A stretch of DNA of 64,000 bases from Bacteroides sedimenti (GTDB lineage: Bacteria; Bacteroidota; Bacteroidia; Bacteroidales; Bacteroidaceae), in NCBI RefSeq assembly GCF_040365225.1, contig NZ_AP028055.1, forward strand, positions 3,286,001 to 3,350,000, given 5' to 3'. How positions within the stretch are numbered: position 1 is the first letter of the stretch; each line of letters opens with the position of its first letter. Shown here in pieces: positions 27,280-36,489 of the stretch. Under the pieces are notes generated by a model. That model made no database searches and was not told the DNA's origin. It saw only the letters and a program-made list of their open reading frames with translations. Position numbers and translations under genes: made by a program.

Positions 27280-28401
27280 TTACAAAACGTTCTTTAGCCG
27301 CAGTATAAATTCATCCGCTTCGGCTATACTCAGGCTGAGCGGTGGAAGAAGACGGATGACATTGGTCCCACTCACTCCGGTAAACACTTTCTGTTCGAAC
27401 AACAGTTTGCTGCGTATCTCCTTAATAGGTTCGGCAAACTCAAGTCCAATCATCAGCCCTTCACCGCGCACCTCCTTAATCTGCGGAAATTTCTTCAGTT
27501 CCTCCATCAGGTGAGTTCCCACATTTGTGGCATTTTCCATCAGTTTCTCGTTCTGAATTACATCAAGAACAGCAAGTGCAGCTGCACAGGAAAGATGATT
27601 TCCACCGAATGTAGTACCAAGCATGCCGTAAACCGGTGTAAACATGGGGCTAATTAGCACACCTCCCATTGGGAATCCATTGCCAATACCTTTAGCAACC
27701 GTAATAATATCGGGACGGATGCCGGAGTATTGATGCGCAAAGAATTTACCGCTTCGTCCGTAGCCGGATTGAATTTCATCAAGAATCAGTATGGTTCCGG
27801 TCTCGGTACACACCTTACGCAGTTCCTGCATAAAAGTATTATCAGGTACTTTGATTCCTCCAATGCCCTGAATACCTTCAATGATTACCGCACATACATC
27901 GCCTTTATTAAGTTCTGCACACACAGCATTCAAATCATTCAGTTCCAGGAAGGTCACATCTATTCCTTCATTAATGGGTGCTACGATTTTGGGATTATCA
28001 GTTATTCGTACCGCAGCCGAAGTACGGCCGTGAAAACTCTTTAAGAAAGAGATAACCCGTTTCTTTCCTGTATGGAAAGAGGCAAGTTTTAGTGCATTTT
28101 CATTTGCTTCCGCTCCAGAGTTAATTAGGAACAGGGAATAATCCTCGTATCCTGACACCTCTCCCATGCGTTCGGCAAGCTTTTCCTGTAGCTTATTAAT
28201 CACAGAGTTTGAGTAGAATCCCAATTCTGCAACCTGCTTCTGGATCATTTCCACGTAATGGGGATGGCAATGTCCAATCGATATGACTGCATGTCCGCCA
28301 TATAGGTCAAGATATTCATTCTCTTTATCGTCCCACACCCTACATCCTTTTCCTTTTACGATATTGATATCGAATAAAGGGTATACATCAAATAGTTTCA
28401 T
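27280..28401 (-). CDS. argD: Acyl-ornithine aminotransferase (ArgD type)
   Basis: Class III PLP aminotransferase of arginine synthesis, converting the N-acyl-glutamate semialdehyde to N-acyl-ornithine. In this organism the acyl group is probably succinyl, because the carbamoyltransferase at 51706 is of the succinylornithine type. 373 residues with INSGAEANENALKLA, IILDEIQSGYGRSGKFFAHQYSGI and the PLP lysine in TVAKGIGNGFPMGG. It ends the minus-strand arginine run and starts 17 bases after argC. Confidence 0.93.
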   Translation of the reverse strand: MKLFDVYPLFDINIVKGKGCRVWDDKENEYLDLYGGHAVISIGHCHPHYVEMIQKQVAELGFYSNSVINKLQEKLAERMGEVSGYEDYSLFLINSGAEANENALKLASFHTGKKRVISFLKSFHGRTSAAVRITDNPKIVAPINEGIDVTFLELNDLNAVCAELNKGDVCAVIIEGIQGIGGIKVPDNTFMQELRKVCTETGTILILDEIQSGYGRSGKFFAHQYSGIRPDIITVAKGIGNGFPMGGVLISPMFTPVYGMLGTTFGGNHLSCAAALAVLDVIQNEKLMENATNVGTHLMEELKKFPQIKEVRGEGLMIGLEFAEPIKEIRSKLLFEQKVFTGVSGTNVIRLLPPLSLSIAEADEFILRLKNVL

Positions 28402-28418
28402 TTCTTTTATTGGTTGTA

Positions 28419-29387
28419 TCAGAAGGCACTTGATTTCAGTTTCAAGCCGACACTCTCTTCAAGCCCAAACATCAGATTCATGTTATGAACCGCCTGTCCC
28501 GAAGCACCTTTTAATAAATTATCAATACATGAAATAATAAGCAACTTATCTCCATGTTTTTCCAGATGAAGCAAACACTTATTAGTATTAACCACCTGCT
28601 TTAAATCGATATTTTTGTCGACAATATGTACAAACGAATCATTCTTATAGTATTCTTCGTACATACTTCTTGCCTCTTCTAGGGCAATGGTTGTCTTAAC
28701 GACAAGAGTTGCAAAAATTCCTCGTGGGAAATCTCCACGATAAGGAAGGAAATCAATCTCTGCATCAAAACTGTTCTGCAGTTGCTTGAGCGACTGTTTT
28801 ATCTCGGGCACATGCTGATGAGAGAATGGCTTATAAATAGAAATATTGTTATTACGCCAGCTGAAATGCGAGGTTGCTCCCGGCTTTACGCCTGCCCCGG
28901 TAGAGCCAGTTATGGCATTTACGGAAATTTCTCCTTTCAACAACAGATTCTTTGCCAGTGGCAATAGACCTAACTGAATGCAGGTTGCAAAACAGCCGGG
29001 GTTAGCCACGTGTTTGCTTTGACAAATCTGCCGACGATTAAGCTCAGGAAGTCCGTAAATAAAATCGTGCTCATCGGAAGCGATCCGATAATCCATGGAA
29101 AGGTCGATAATCTTTAGATTTTCGGGTAATGTATGACTTTCCATAAACTTTTTGGTGTCTCCATGAGCGGTGCAGAAATAGAGCAAATCAATCTGGTCAA
29201 GCGGCAGTTCGTCAGTAAAAACCATTTCAGTTTCACCATAAAGACCTTCGTGAATGTCAGCAATCTTATTTCCGGCATTACTGCTGCTATTAATAAACAC
29301 TATTTCAACATCCGGATGGTTTATTAGCAGGCGAATCAGTTCGCCTGCCGTATATCCCGCTCCGCCTATTATTCCTACTTTAATCAT
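28419..29387 (-). CDS. argC: N-acyl-gamma-glutamyl-phosphate reductase
   Basis: NADPH-dependent reductase that makes N-acyl-glutamate 5-semialdehyde. 322 residues with GIIGGAGYTAGELIRLL at the N-terminus and the active-site cysteine in HVANPGCFATCIQLGLLP; the C-terminal SHQHVPEI contains the conserved His. Close to the usual length of the shorter ArgC class. Cotranscribed with argG (21-base gap) and argD. Confidence 0.95.
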   Translation of the reverse strand: MIKVGIIGGAGYTAGELIRLLINHPDVEIVFINSSSNAGNKIADIHEGLYGETEMVFTDELPLDQIDLLYFCTAHGDTKKFMESHTLPENLKIIDLSMDYRIASDEHDFIYGLPELNRRQICQSKHVANPGCFATCIQLGLLPLAKNLLLKGEISVNAITGSTGAGVKPGATSHFSWRNNNISIYKPFSHQHVPEIKQSLKQLQNSFDAEIDFLPYRGDFPRGIFATLVVKTTIALEEARSMYEEYYKNDSFVHIVDKNIDLKQVVNTNKCLLHLEKHGDKLLIISCIDNLLKGASGQAVHNMNLMFGLEESVGLKLKSSAF

Positions 29388-29408
29388 AACTTGCGAACTG
29401 GTATTTGG

Positions 29409-30608
29409 TTATTTTCCGTTTTTCTTTTGGTTTGCGTAATATACTCTCAATGGGTTAGAAAGAATTTTGGTGAATCCTTTTGCATCTTCCGCAGTCCATC
29501 CCTTGTTCACTTCACCATATTCACCGAAATCTGTTTTAACCAAGTCAAAAGCAGATTCCACACCAACCAGTGTATAGCTGTATGGACGAAGAATGATGCT
29601 TACTGTTCCGTTTACATTACGCTGGCTGCTTTGAAGCATTGCCTCGCAATCGCGCATTACCGGTTCCAGGTATTGTGCTTCGTGAAGGAACATACCGTAC
29701 CAGGTACCTATCTGGTCTTTCCAGTACTGTTGCCATTTGCTGAGTGTATGTTTTTCGAGCATCTTATGCGCGTTGATAATCAGGATAGGAGCTGCTGCTT
29801 CAAAACCTACACGACCTTTGATGCCGATGATGGTATCGCCAATGTGCATATCACGACCGATGCCGTATTTTGAACCGATAGCTTCCACTTTGTTGATAGC
29901 AGCCACCTTATCCTCGAACACTTCGCCGTTCACTGCATGCAACTGCCCTTCCACAAATTCCAGTTTCAGAACTTCTGTTCCGGTCGCAGTAATCTGAGAA
30001 GGGTAAGCTTCTTCAGGAAGTGTTTGTTCAGAATGAAGAGTCTCTTTTCCGCCGATAGATGTTCCCCAGAGGCCTTTGTTGATAGAATATTCCATCTTCT
30101 TAAAGTCAGCTTCGAAGCCATGTTTCTTCAAGTATTCAATCTCGTATTCACGGGTCAAAATCATGTCGCGCGTCGGAGTCAGAATCTTTATTTCAGGGGC
30201 AAGCACATCGAATGTCAGGTCAAAACGAATCTGGTCGTTGCCGGCACCCGTACTTCCATGTGCCACATAGTCTGCCTTAATTTCTTTTGCATAGTTAATG
30301 ATGGCTATAGCCTGGAAGATGCGTTCCGAGCTTACAGAAATGGGGTATGTACCGTTTCGCAGCACATTGCCAAACACCATATATTTGATGCTCTTTTCGT
30401 AGTATTCCTGAGTCACATCAAGGGCTACATGCTTCACGGCACCCAGCTTGTATGCTTTTTCCTCGATAACTTTCAGTTCTTCGGGGCTGAATCCGCCGGT
30501 ATTGGCCACAGCAGTATATACTTCATACCCTTTTTCCTCTGACAAATACTTGGCGCAAAAGGAGGTGTCCAAACCACCACTAAACGCTAAAACCACTTTT
30601 TCTTTCAT
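29409..30608 (-). CDS. argG: Argininosuccinate synthase
   Basis: Joins citrulline and aspartate with ATP. 399 residues, the normal length, with the N-type ATP PPi-synthetase motif LAFSGGLDTSFCAKYL, then VAHGSTGAGNDQIRFDLT and GRDMHIGDTIIGIKGRVGFE. It follows the GNAT gene by 24 bases and precedes argC by 21 bases. Confidence 0.97.
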   Translation of the reverse strand: MKEKVVLAFSGGLDTSFCAKYLSEEKGYEVYTAVANTGGFSPEELKVIEEKAYKLGAVKHVALDVTQEYYEKSIKYMVFGNVLRNGTYPISVSSERIFQAIAIINYAKEIKADYVAHGSTGAGNDQIRFDLTFDVLAPEIKILTPTRDMILTREYEIEYLKKHGFEADFKKMEYSINKGLWGTSIGGKETLHSEQTLPEEAYPSQITATGTEVLKLEFVEGQLHAVNGEVFEDKVAAINKVEAIGSKYGIGRDMHIGDTIIGIKGRVGFEAAAPILIINAHKMLEKHTLSKWQQYWKDQIGTWYGMFLHEAQYLEPVMRDCEAMLQSSQRNVNGTVSIILRPYSYTLVGVESAFDLVKTDFGEYGEVNKGWTAEDAKGFTKILSNPLRVYYANQKKNGK

Positions 30609-30632
30609 TTCTATTTAATATTTTTTATAATC

Positions 30633-31232
30633 TTACTTATTTTCTGTACTCTCTGTACTCTCTTTTTCTGATTCTTTGTTGTGCGTGTCTTCCGGATGTT
30701 TAGCCGGATCGTAAAGCATGGCAGTACAAAGGCATTTTGTTCCACCGGTTCTTTGAAGGATATCGTAGTTCACACAGCTTTGGCAACCTTTCCAGAAAGC
30801 CTCATCTGTTGTCAGTTCAGAGAAAGTAACAGGCACATATCCAAGTTCAGAGTTGATTTTCATCACTGCAAGACCGGTTGTTAAACCAAATATTTTCGCA
30901 TTCGGGAAACGTTCGCGAGAGAGTTCAAACGCACGTCGTTTAATTCTCTTGGCCAACCCGTGGCCACGGAATTTGTCTACAACGATAAGCCCTGAGTTAG
31001 CCACAAATTCTTTGTTGCTCCAAGTTTCGATGTAACAAAATCCGGCAAATTCGCCATCGCAAAGAGCTATGATTGCTTTCCCTTCAATCATTTTCTGCTT
31101 TACGTATTCAGGAGAGCGCTTGGCAATACCTGTTCCACGTATCTTTGCAGCAACCTCTATCGTATTTAAAATAATGTCAACGTATGGAATGTGATTCTCG
31201 TTGGCGACAAGAATTTCAATATTACTTTCCAT
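30633..31232 (-). CDS. GNAT-family acyltransferase in the arginine operon
   Basis: 199-residue GNAT-fold protein. The acyl-CoA binding segment is visible in GLIVVDKFRGHGLAKRIKRRAFELSRERFP (about 81-110), followed by GLTTGLAVMKINSELGYVPV. A cysteine-bearing tail (CQSCVNYDILQRTGGTKCLC) and a low-complexity Glu/Ser/Thr end are unusual for the fold. It sits between argR (31 bases) and argG (24 bases) on one transcript. That position makes it a candidate for the first step, N-acylation (acetyl or succinyl) of glutamate, which is otherwise unaccounted for in this window. This assignment is inference from context. Confidence 0.8.
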   Translation of the reverse strand: MESNIEILVANENHIPYVDIILNTIEVAAKIRGTGIAKRSPEYVKQKMIEGKAIIALCDGEFAGFCYIETWSNKEFVANSGLIVVDKFRGHGLAKRIKRRAFELSRERFPNAKIFGLTTGLAVMKINSELGYVPVTFSELTTDEAFWKGCQSCVNYDILQRTGGTKCLCTAMLYDPAKHPEDTHNKESEKESTESTENK

Positions 31233-31263
31233 TTTTTACTTTCTGTTTTATGTACTAAAAATA

Positions 31264-31746
31264 TTATTTATTAATGTTCGGGATAATCAATGACAGTGAC
31301 TGCTTTATATCGTTACGTGAATAACCATCTCTGAATACTAGCAAAATTGTATCGTCTCCGGCAATGGTGCCAATAACATCCGAGAACTCCCGATTATCAA
31401 TATCGTATGCCAAGCTACTGGCATAACCGGGACGTGTTTTAATTACAGCCATATTTCCAGAAAAATCAATCGATTTAAATCCGTTTTGCATTAGCATTTC
31501 ACTAACACTTTGAACATCGATTGTTCTTTTATACATGGTATCATTGGGTAATACATACACATAATTACCATTTGTAGTGGCGGCCTTTGCCACCTTCATC
31601 TGTTTCAAATCGCGTGACAATGTGGCCTGAGTAAGCTCATAGCCTTCTTTTGCCAACTCTTGGAGTAATTCCTCCTGGCTTCCAATCTCCATGCTAGAGA
31701 TAATCATTTTGATGGAATCTAATCGTTTACTTTTATTCGTCGTCAT
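31264..31746 (-). CDS. argR: Arginine repressor
   Basis: Hexameric arginine-responsive repressor, 160 residues: N-terminal winged HTH (ELAKEGYELTQATLSRDLKQMKVAK) and C-terminal oligomerisation/arginine-binding domain ending in DVIGTIAGDDTILLVFRDG, with the GTIAGDDT motif that binds arginine. First gene of the operon that continues with the GNAT gene, argG, argC and argD, so it probably controls its own operon through the sites at 31776-31804. Confidence 0.95.
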   Translation of the reverse strand: MTTNKSKRLDSIKMIISSMEIGSQEELLQELAKEGYELTQATLSRDLKQMKVAKAATTNGNYVYVLPNDTMYKRTIDVQSVSEMLMQNGFKSIDFSGNMAVIKTRPGYASSLAYDIDNREFSDVIGTIAGDDTILLVFRDGYSRNDIKQSLSLIIPNINK

Positions 31747-31769
31747 GTATAATTATTCTTATTTCAATG

Positions 31770-31777
31770 CAAAAGTA
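31770..31777 (-). promoter_or_regulatory. -7 element of arginine operon
   Basis: TACTTTTG on the minus strand matches TAnnTTTG, 24 bases before the argR ATG at 31746. Confidence 0.5.
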
Positions 31778-31804
31778 TGCATAATTTTGGAGATAAAATG
31801 CATA
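31776..31804. promoter_or_regulatory. Probable ArgR operator
   Basis: Two TATGCAT/ATGCATA elements (cores at 31777-31782 and 31798-31803) form an interrupted inverted repeat with centres 21 bp apart, overlapping the end of the -7 element. E. coli ArgR binds paired boxes with the same 21-bp centre spacing, though of different sequence. Confidence 0.45.
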
Positions 31805-32170
31805 AAACACAATTATTTCTTAAATTTTATACAATACTAAAAATTATAAAAATGCGCAATCTGCACTAAATCATGTATTTATATTCCGAATGAAACAGCA
31901 TTTTTCTATTTAAGAGAGCAACAAATATCAGTTTTTTAAGATTTTACAAAGAGACTTCTGGGCATAATTTATTCAATAAATCCTATAAAAGTCATTGTTC
32001 AGCAGAGATGATTCGCAATTCAATATACACCATAGCAGATATTCAAATAATCCGCATAAACAATCATTGATGCATAAATCCTCTCCTGATATATATCGAA
32101 TTCCTACTCCGATACATATCAAACTAGGAAATCAAAATCAACTCATTTGTTTATGCCAGTAATAATCGAA

Positions 32171-32362
32171 TTATTGTCTAGTACGCTCTTTCAGGAGCCA
32201 CACTGCCAAAAGGAATAAGAAGATTGCAGCCACAAGACTAAACCACACCGGAACAATAAAACCGTTGACTACAACGTCCAAGGCAAAAAGGAAGCGAAGT
32301 AATTGAACTGTAGCCATTAGCAAAAGTACAATACCAATTACAAATGATGCGGGTTTTTTCAT
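32171..32362 (-). CDS. Small two-helix membrane protein
   Basis: 63 residues with two hydrophobic stretches (about 6-28 and 37-57) and a basic C-terminus (LLKERTRQ). Family not recognised. ATG context and the clean membrane pattern support it as real; a downstream partner is not evident. Confidence 0.55.
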   Translation of the reverse strand: MKKPASFVIGIVLLLMATVQLLRFLFALDVVVNGFIVPVWFSLVAAIFLFLLAVWLLKERTRQ

Positions 32363-32622
32363 AATTTATCCTCCTATACAATAAATCGGATATTGAGAAA
32401 TAAATGCATTACTGATTAATAACAAAATATCAGAAACATAAGTTCGGAGCCGAACGCTCCTGTACGGATGGGAAAGTAATGCATATTTATTCGAATACTA
32501 TTTATGCATATATATATTATAAAAGGGTTTATAAGAAAAAGGCTTTCACAAATAGAAGTACATAAATATGTAAATATCTCCTATTTGAGACAGCCTAATA
32601 TTCTGTTTATAATACTTCTCGT

Positions 32623-33306
32623 TTAAAGCAATTTTTTCAGTATAGACTGAATGACCTTTTCCATTGCATCGTATCCAGCCAAATTGGGATGCACTTCATC
32701 CTTTTGATAAATAGGATTGAGCCCCTCCTTATCGTCCACCATTACAGAATAGTAATCAGCATATGGAATCTTATTCGCTTTTGCATACTCTTTTATCTTA
32801 CTGTTTAGTTCGGTGATAGGCCTTACCGATTCTATTTCTGGCCTCCATGGATAATGACTAGCTGGTAGAACGGAACACAGCACCACCTTAATTTTATTGC
32901 ATCTGGCCAGTTCAACCATTGAAACGATGTTCTCAAATATATGTTCAACTGTTATATATCCATTGTTCATGGCAATATCATTAGTTCCGGCAAGGATGAC
33001 CACTACTTTGGGTTTTAGATTAATGACGTCTGCACGGAAGCGTACCAACATCTGGGAGGTTACCTGTCCGCTGATTCCACGCCCCACATAATTATTCCCC
33101 TTAAAAAACTCAGGATGCATACTTGCCCATCCTTCAGTTATAGAATTTCCCATGAACACAACATCAACAGGCTGTTTCACACTTAGATTGGCCTGAGCGT
33201 ATTTGCTGAAGTTAGCCCAATCCTTGTTGTTTTGTCCATTTGCTACTAAGGTACCAACAAACAGACAAAAAAATACAATGGTAATTTTAAACTGTAGTGT
33301 TTTCAT
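32623..33306 (-). CDS. SGNH/GDSL-family hydrolase
   Basis: Secreted esterase-like enzyme of 227 residues with a signal peptide (ends near NG, residue 24). The four SGNH blocks are visible: FMGNSITEGW (nucleophile Ser), the block II Gly in GRGISG, ILAGTNDIA (Asn) and DEVHPNLAGYDAM (Asp/His). Family members remove acetyl or other esters from polysaccharides, or platelet-activating-factor-like esters. It lies just after the second PUL and is separated from GH3 by a strong terminator, with its own -7 element at 33518-33525, so it may still serve the PUL by de-esterifying its glycan. Confidence 0.9.
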   Translation of the reverse strand: MKTLQFKITIVFFCLFVGTLVANGQNNKDWANFSKYAQANLSVKQPVDVVFMGNSITEGWASMHPEFFKGNNYVGRGISGQVTSQMLVRFRADVINLKPKVVVILAGTNDIAMNNGYITVEHIFENIVSMVELARCNKIKVVLCSVLPASHYPWRPEIESVRPITELNSKIKEYAKANKIPYADYYSVMVDDKEGLNPIYQKDEVHPNLAGYDAMEKVIQSILKKLL

Positions 33307-33517
33307 AGATTCTATTTTTAGGGTATTTAAATTTATAGTATCATCAAAAAAAGGGCCATTAACTTATATCTAAATATCAGATCTCTAACCAACTAATTTC
33401 TTCAATTTTCAATATCATTATAGAAACAACAGTTTTATGTTTGTAATCAATATGATAATATCATCGGAAATGTAATTTCTGAAAATAAAAAGTTTGTTTA
33501 CTTGAAAAAGAATCATG

Positions 33518-33525
33518 CAAATGTA
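33518..33525 (-). promoter_or_regulatory. -7 element of SGNH gene
   Basis: TACATTTG on the minus strand matches TAnnTTTG. Confidence 0.4.
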
Positions 33526-33561
33526 ATCGGTTTTTTGTGATTTTAGAAATTAAACAAAAAA

Positions 33562-33597
33562 AAAGAGCCTTTACAGTTATCTGTGAAGGCTCTTTTG
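33562..33597 (-). terminator. Terminator of the second PUL operon
   Basis: AAAAGAGCCTTTACAG pairs with CTGTGAAGGCTCTTTT around TTAT (one mismatch) and is followed on the minus strand by a long T run. Confidence 0.9.
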
Positions 33598-33651
33598 GTG
33601 TATTAAAGCAAGTCGTATTGTTTTTCAACGATTGCTCTTATTTTCTAAACA

Positions 33652-36447
33652 TTAGAATATTATTTTAGAAATAGAGGCGGCTCCCTCAGTGAGAAGAATG
33701 CGTAAATCGCTTGCTACCGTTTTTTTGAATTTATAGGTAACTGTTTTATCTCCAGCATCTACATTACCTCTATAGACTGTAAGGAACTGTCCTCCACCAC
33801 TTGAAAGCTGTATTTCAAAAGATGTCGGCTTCTTTATTTCATTCCAGATGATAGTTACATTATCAGGCTTGGTACCATCAGCAAGTGAGATAGTAAGATA
33901 GTCTCCTTTTTTACCCTGCCATGTAGAGGTTAAAGATGCTCCAGGAACAGGACTCACATTGCCGGTTTTACCTAAACGTTCTTTTTCTGTGTAAGACATC
34001 ACGGTAAGAGTATCTTTTAATTTAATATCCTCTGATGATGCCCCTATCATTATTCGAAAATCGCCCGGTTCTAACACCCATTTATTATCAGCGTTGAGAA
34101 GTTCGAGGTCACGAGGATGTATTATAAATTCCACCTCCTTGCTCTCGCCCGGGTTTAAATGAACACGTTCAAAGCCACATAAATTCTTTTCGTATGTTGT
34201 AACGGAACTCACCAAGTCACGGGTATAAAGTTGTACAACCTCATCACCAACACGAGTTCCGGCGTTTTTTACACGACAGTGGATTGTTGTCTCCTGATTA
34301 GGTGTAATTACTTTAGGTGAAATAGACAAATCCGAATATTCAAATGTGGTATAACTCAATCCATATCCAAAAGGATACAACGGACCGTTTACTCGGCTCA
34401 TGGTTCCTTTCATTCCCGGAGTAGTTCCACCATCGACCTGAGAGTAAGGTTTTGCAGGAAAATTAAATGGAATCTGACCTACAGTTTTTGGGAATGTAAC
34501 GGTTAACTTTCCTCCGGGGTTATAATCTCCAAACAAGACATCCGCAATTGCCTTACCTCCCTGTGAGCCTGGATACCATGCTTCCAGAATTGCCGGCACA
34601 AACTTCTCGGCCCAGTTCACAGAAAGCGGGCGTCCATTTATTAATACCAATACAACAGGTTTTCCTGTTGCTTGCAATGCTTGCAACAGAACTAGCTGGC
34701 GTCCAGGAAGTTCGAGGCTTGAACGCGACTTATTCTCTCCGCAAGTACGGCTATTTCCACCCAACACGGCTACTGTTACATCACTATTCCGGGCATTTTC
34801 CACCGCTTTATCAATCTCTGTCTGTTCTTCAGCCGTCAGTGGATAACTGATTATCTCAGATTCCGGCCAGTTGGCATCTACCATATCGCATCCTTTGGTA
34901 TAAAGAACTTCAGCTTTATCAGTTACTTTCTCCTTGATTCCTTTCAAAACAGTTGTAACTTCTACTGCTAGTGGACCGTAATGAGTAAGAGCGTATGCAG
35001 AATCATTTGCATTGGGCCCGCAAACAGCAATGCGTTTGATGTTGTTTTTATCCAACGGAAGCAGCAGATTCGCGTTCTTAAGTAATACTAAACACTCACG
35101 TGAAGCTTGCAAAGCAACTTCTTGGTTTTTAAGGCTGTTTACTTCATCATCTGCTGCTTTTAAATTCATTTGGTAAGGAGTGTCAAATAGTCCAACCAAG
35201 AATTTTACACGAAGCACATCGCGCACTCTGTCATCTATAGTCTTCGTGGAGATTGCCCCTTCTGCTATAAGCTCGCGTAAAGGTAGCACAAACGAGTCGG
35301 GTGAACGGAATGTGCATCGCACATTCAAACCAGCAGCAACAGATTGAAGAACAGCCTCTTTCATATTACTTGCCGTGCCGTGTTTAGAGAAAAGATACTC
35401 TACCGCATCACTATCAGACACTACATATCCACGGAATCCCATCTCCTGGCGCAAGCGGGTCATTAACCAATAATAACTGCTTTGGATAGGAAACCCGTCG
35501 TAATCGTTATAGGAACTCATGACTCCTAAAAGGCCGGCTTCTTTAATAACTCTCTTCCATGGATAAACATGAATGTTTTCCACTTCGCGGGGCGACATCT
35601 GCGGATCGACTCTGGAAAGGCCTTCACGCGCACCTTTATTATTACTGTAAGCAATGAAATGCTTACCTGTAGCAGCCACTTGATGATTGTGCTGAACACC
35701 TTTCACCATTGATATTCCAAGTTCAGCAACCAGATAAGGGCTTTCGCCGTAAACCTCCTCGTATCGTCCCCAACGCTGGTCACGTCCTACATCTAGTATC
35801 GGAGCATATACATTTGTGTATCCAAGTAATCGAGCCTCGTGACCGGTTATAAATCCAACCTTTCTTATCAGCTCGCGGTTCCAGGTATGCCCCAGTCCTA
35901 GTTGAGTAGGAAAGTTAGTTGCTTTAAAGCTTTCCACTCCCCGAATACCTTCGTTGGTAAAATCAACCGGAATACCTAACCGAGTCTCCTCTATAAAAAA
36001 GCGTTGAACTTCGTTCAGCGCCCATGCATGGCGTGATGCCGGCCAAACGTTTGGATTATCAGATGGTGGAAGTCCCCATTGCTGAAACCCGTTTAAATGT
36101 TCGTCAATGGCACCGACCCCATCTTTCCAAAGTTTATTTTTCCATTCGGAAGTTGGCAAATCATCTGGCAACACACGTTTATATCCGTAAAGAGTAACCA
36201 TTTGGCATGTTTTCTCTTCTACAGTCATTTGTTTAAGCAGATCCTCAATCCGGTCATCTAAAGGTGCAGTTGGATCCTCATATATATCTTTCTTTCCGTT
36301 TTTATTGAAATCAATCCAGCCTTTCTTGTAAATGGCTTTATTCTGTAATTTATAGACTTTTTGGTCTTTACTAAATGGAGGAGGAGTATTACCGGCAGTT
36401 CCATTGACTGCACAAAACAGAAGACCCAGAATAATTGTATTCTTCAT
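33652..36447 (-). CDS. GH3 beta-glycosidase with C-terminal beta-sandwich
   Basis: Secreted exo-acting GH3 enzyme, 931 residues. After the signal peptide (ends near GTAG, residue 19) come the GH3 N-terminal barrel (about 85-410) with GKHFIAYSN and the nucleophile motif GYVVSDSDAV (Asp near 345), the GH3 C-terminal alpha/beta sandwich (about 455-690, with VAVLGGNSRTCGENKSRSSL), a fibronectin III-like domain (about 735-810) and an extra region of roughly 100 residues resembling an F5/8 type C (discoidin) sugar-binding module. The lysine-poor C-terminal extension is not in ordinary GH3 beta-glucosidases. It is the last gene of the susCD-lyase-GH88-GH3 transcript; beta-glucosidase or beta-xylosidase activity are both possible. 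Confidence 0.92.
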   Translation of the reverse strand: MKNTIILGLLFCAVNGTAGNTPPPFSKDQKVYKLQNKAIYKKGWIDFNKNGKKDIYEDPTAPLDDRIEDLLKQMTVEEKTCQMVTLYGYKRVLPDDLPTSEWKNKLWKDGVGAIDEHLNGFQQWGLPPSDNPNVWPASRHAWALNEVQRFFIEETRLGIPVDFTNEGIRGVESFKATNFPTQLGLGHTWNRELIRKVGFITGHEARLLGYTNVYAPILDVGRDQRWGRYEEVYGESPYLVAELGISMVKGVQHNHQVAATGKHFIAYSNNKGAREGLSRVDPQMSPREVENIHVYPWKRVIKEAGLLGVMSSYNDYDGFPIQSSYYWLMTRLRQEMGFRGYVVSDSDAVEYLFSKHGTASNMKEAVLQSVAAGLNVRCTFRSPDSFVLPLRELIAEGAISTKTIDDRVRDVLRVKFLVGLFDTPYQMNLKAADDEVNSLKNQEVALQASRECLVLLKNANLLLPLDKNNIKRIAVCGPNANDSAYALTHYGPLAVEVTTVLKGIKEKVTDKAEVLYTKGCDMVDANWPESEIISYPLTAEEQTEIDKAVENARNSDVTVAVLGGNSRTCGENKSRSSLELPGRQLVLLQALQATGKPVVLVLINGRPLSVNWAEKFVPAILEAWYPGSQGGKAIADVLFGDYNPGGKLTVTFPKTVGQIPFNFPAKPYSQVDGGTTPGMKGTMSRVNGPLYPFGYGLSYTTFEYSDLSISPKVITPNQETTIHCRVKNAGTRVGDEVVQLYTRDLVSSVTTYEKNLCGFERVHLNPGESKEVEFIIHPRDLELLNADNKWVLEPGDFRIMIGASSEDIKLKDTLTVMSYTEKERLGKTGNVSPVPGASLTSTWQGKKGDYLTISLADGTKPDNVTIIWNEIKKPTSFEIQLSSGGGQFLTVYRGNVDAGDKTVTYKFKKTVASDLRILLTEGAASISKIIF

Positions 36448-36489
36448 TTTCCAATCCGTTTTTTAGTTTGTTGTTTTGTTAATCTTGTA

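Larger units (their letters stand above)
31747..32170. other. Intergenic region upstream of argR
   Basis: 424 AT-rich bases. Beyond the promoter and the probable operator near 31.78 kb I see no gene or repeat. Confidence 0.5.
33307..33651. other. Intergenic region between SGNH and GH3 genes
   Basis: 345 bases with the GH3 terminator (33562-33597) and the SGNH gene -7 element; the leader between that element and the SGNH start is about 200 nt. No gene seen. Confidence 0.5.
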
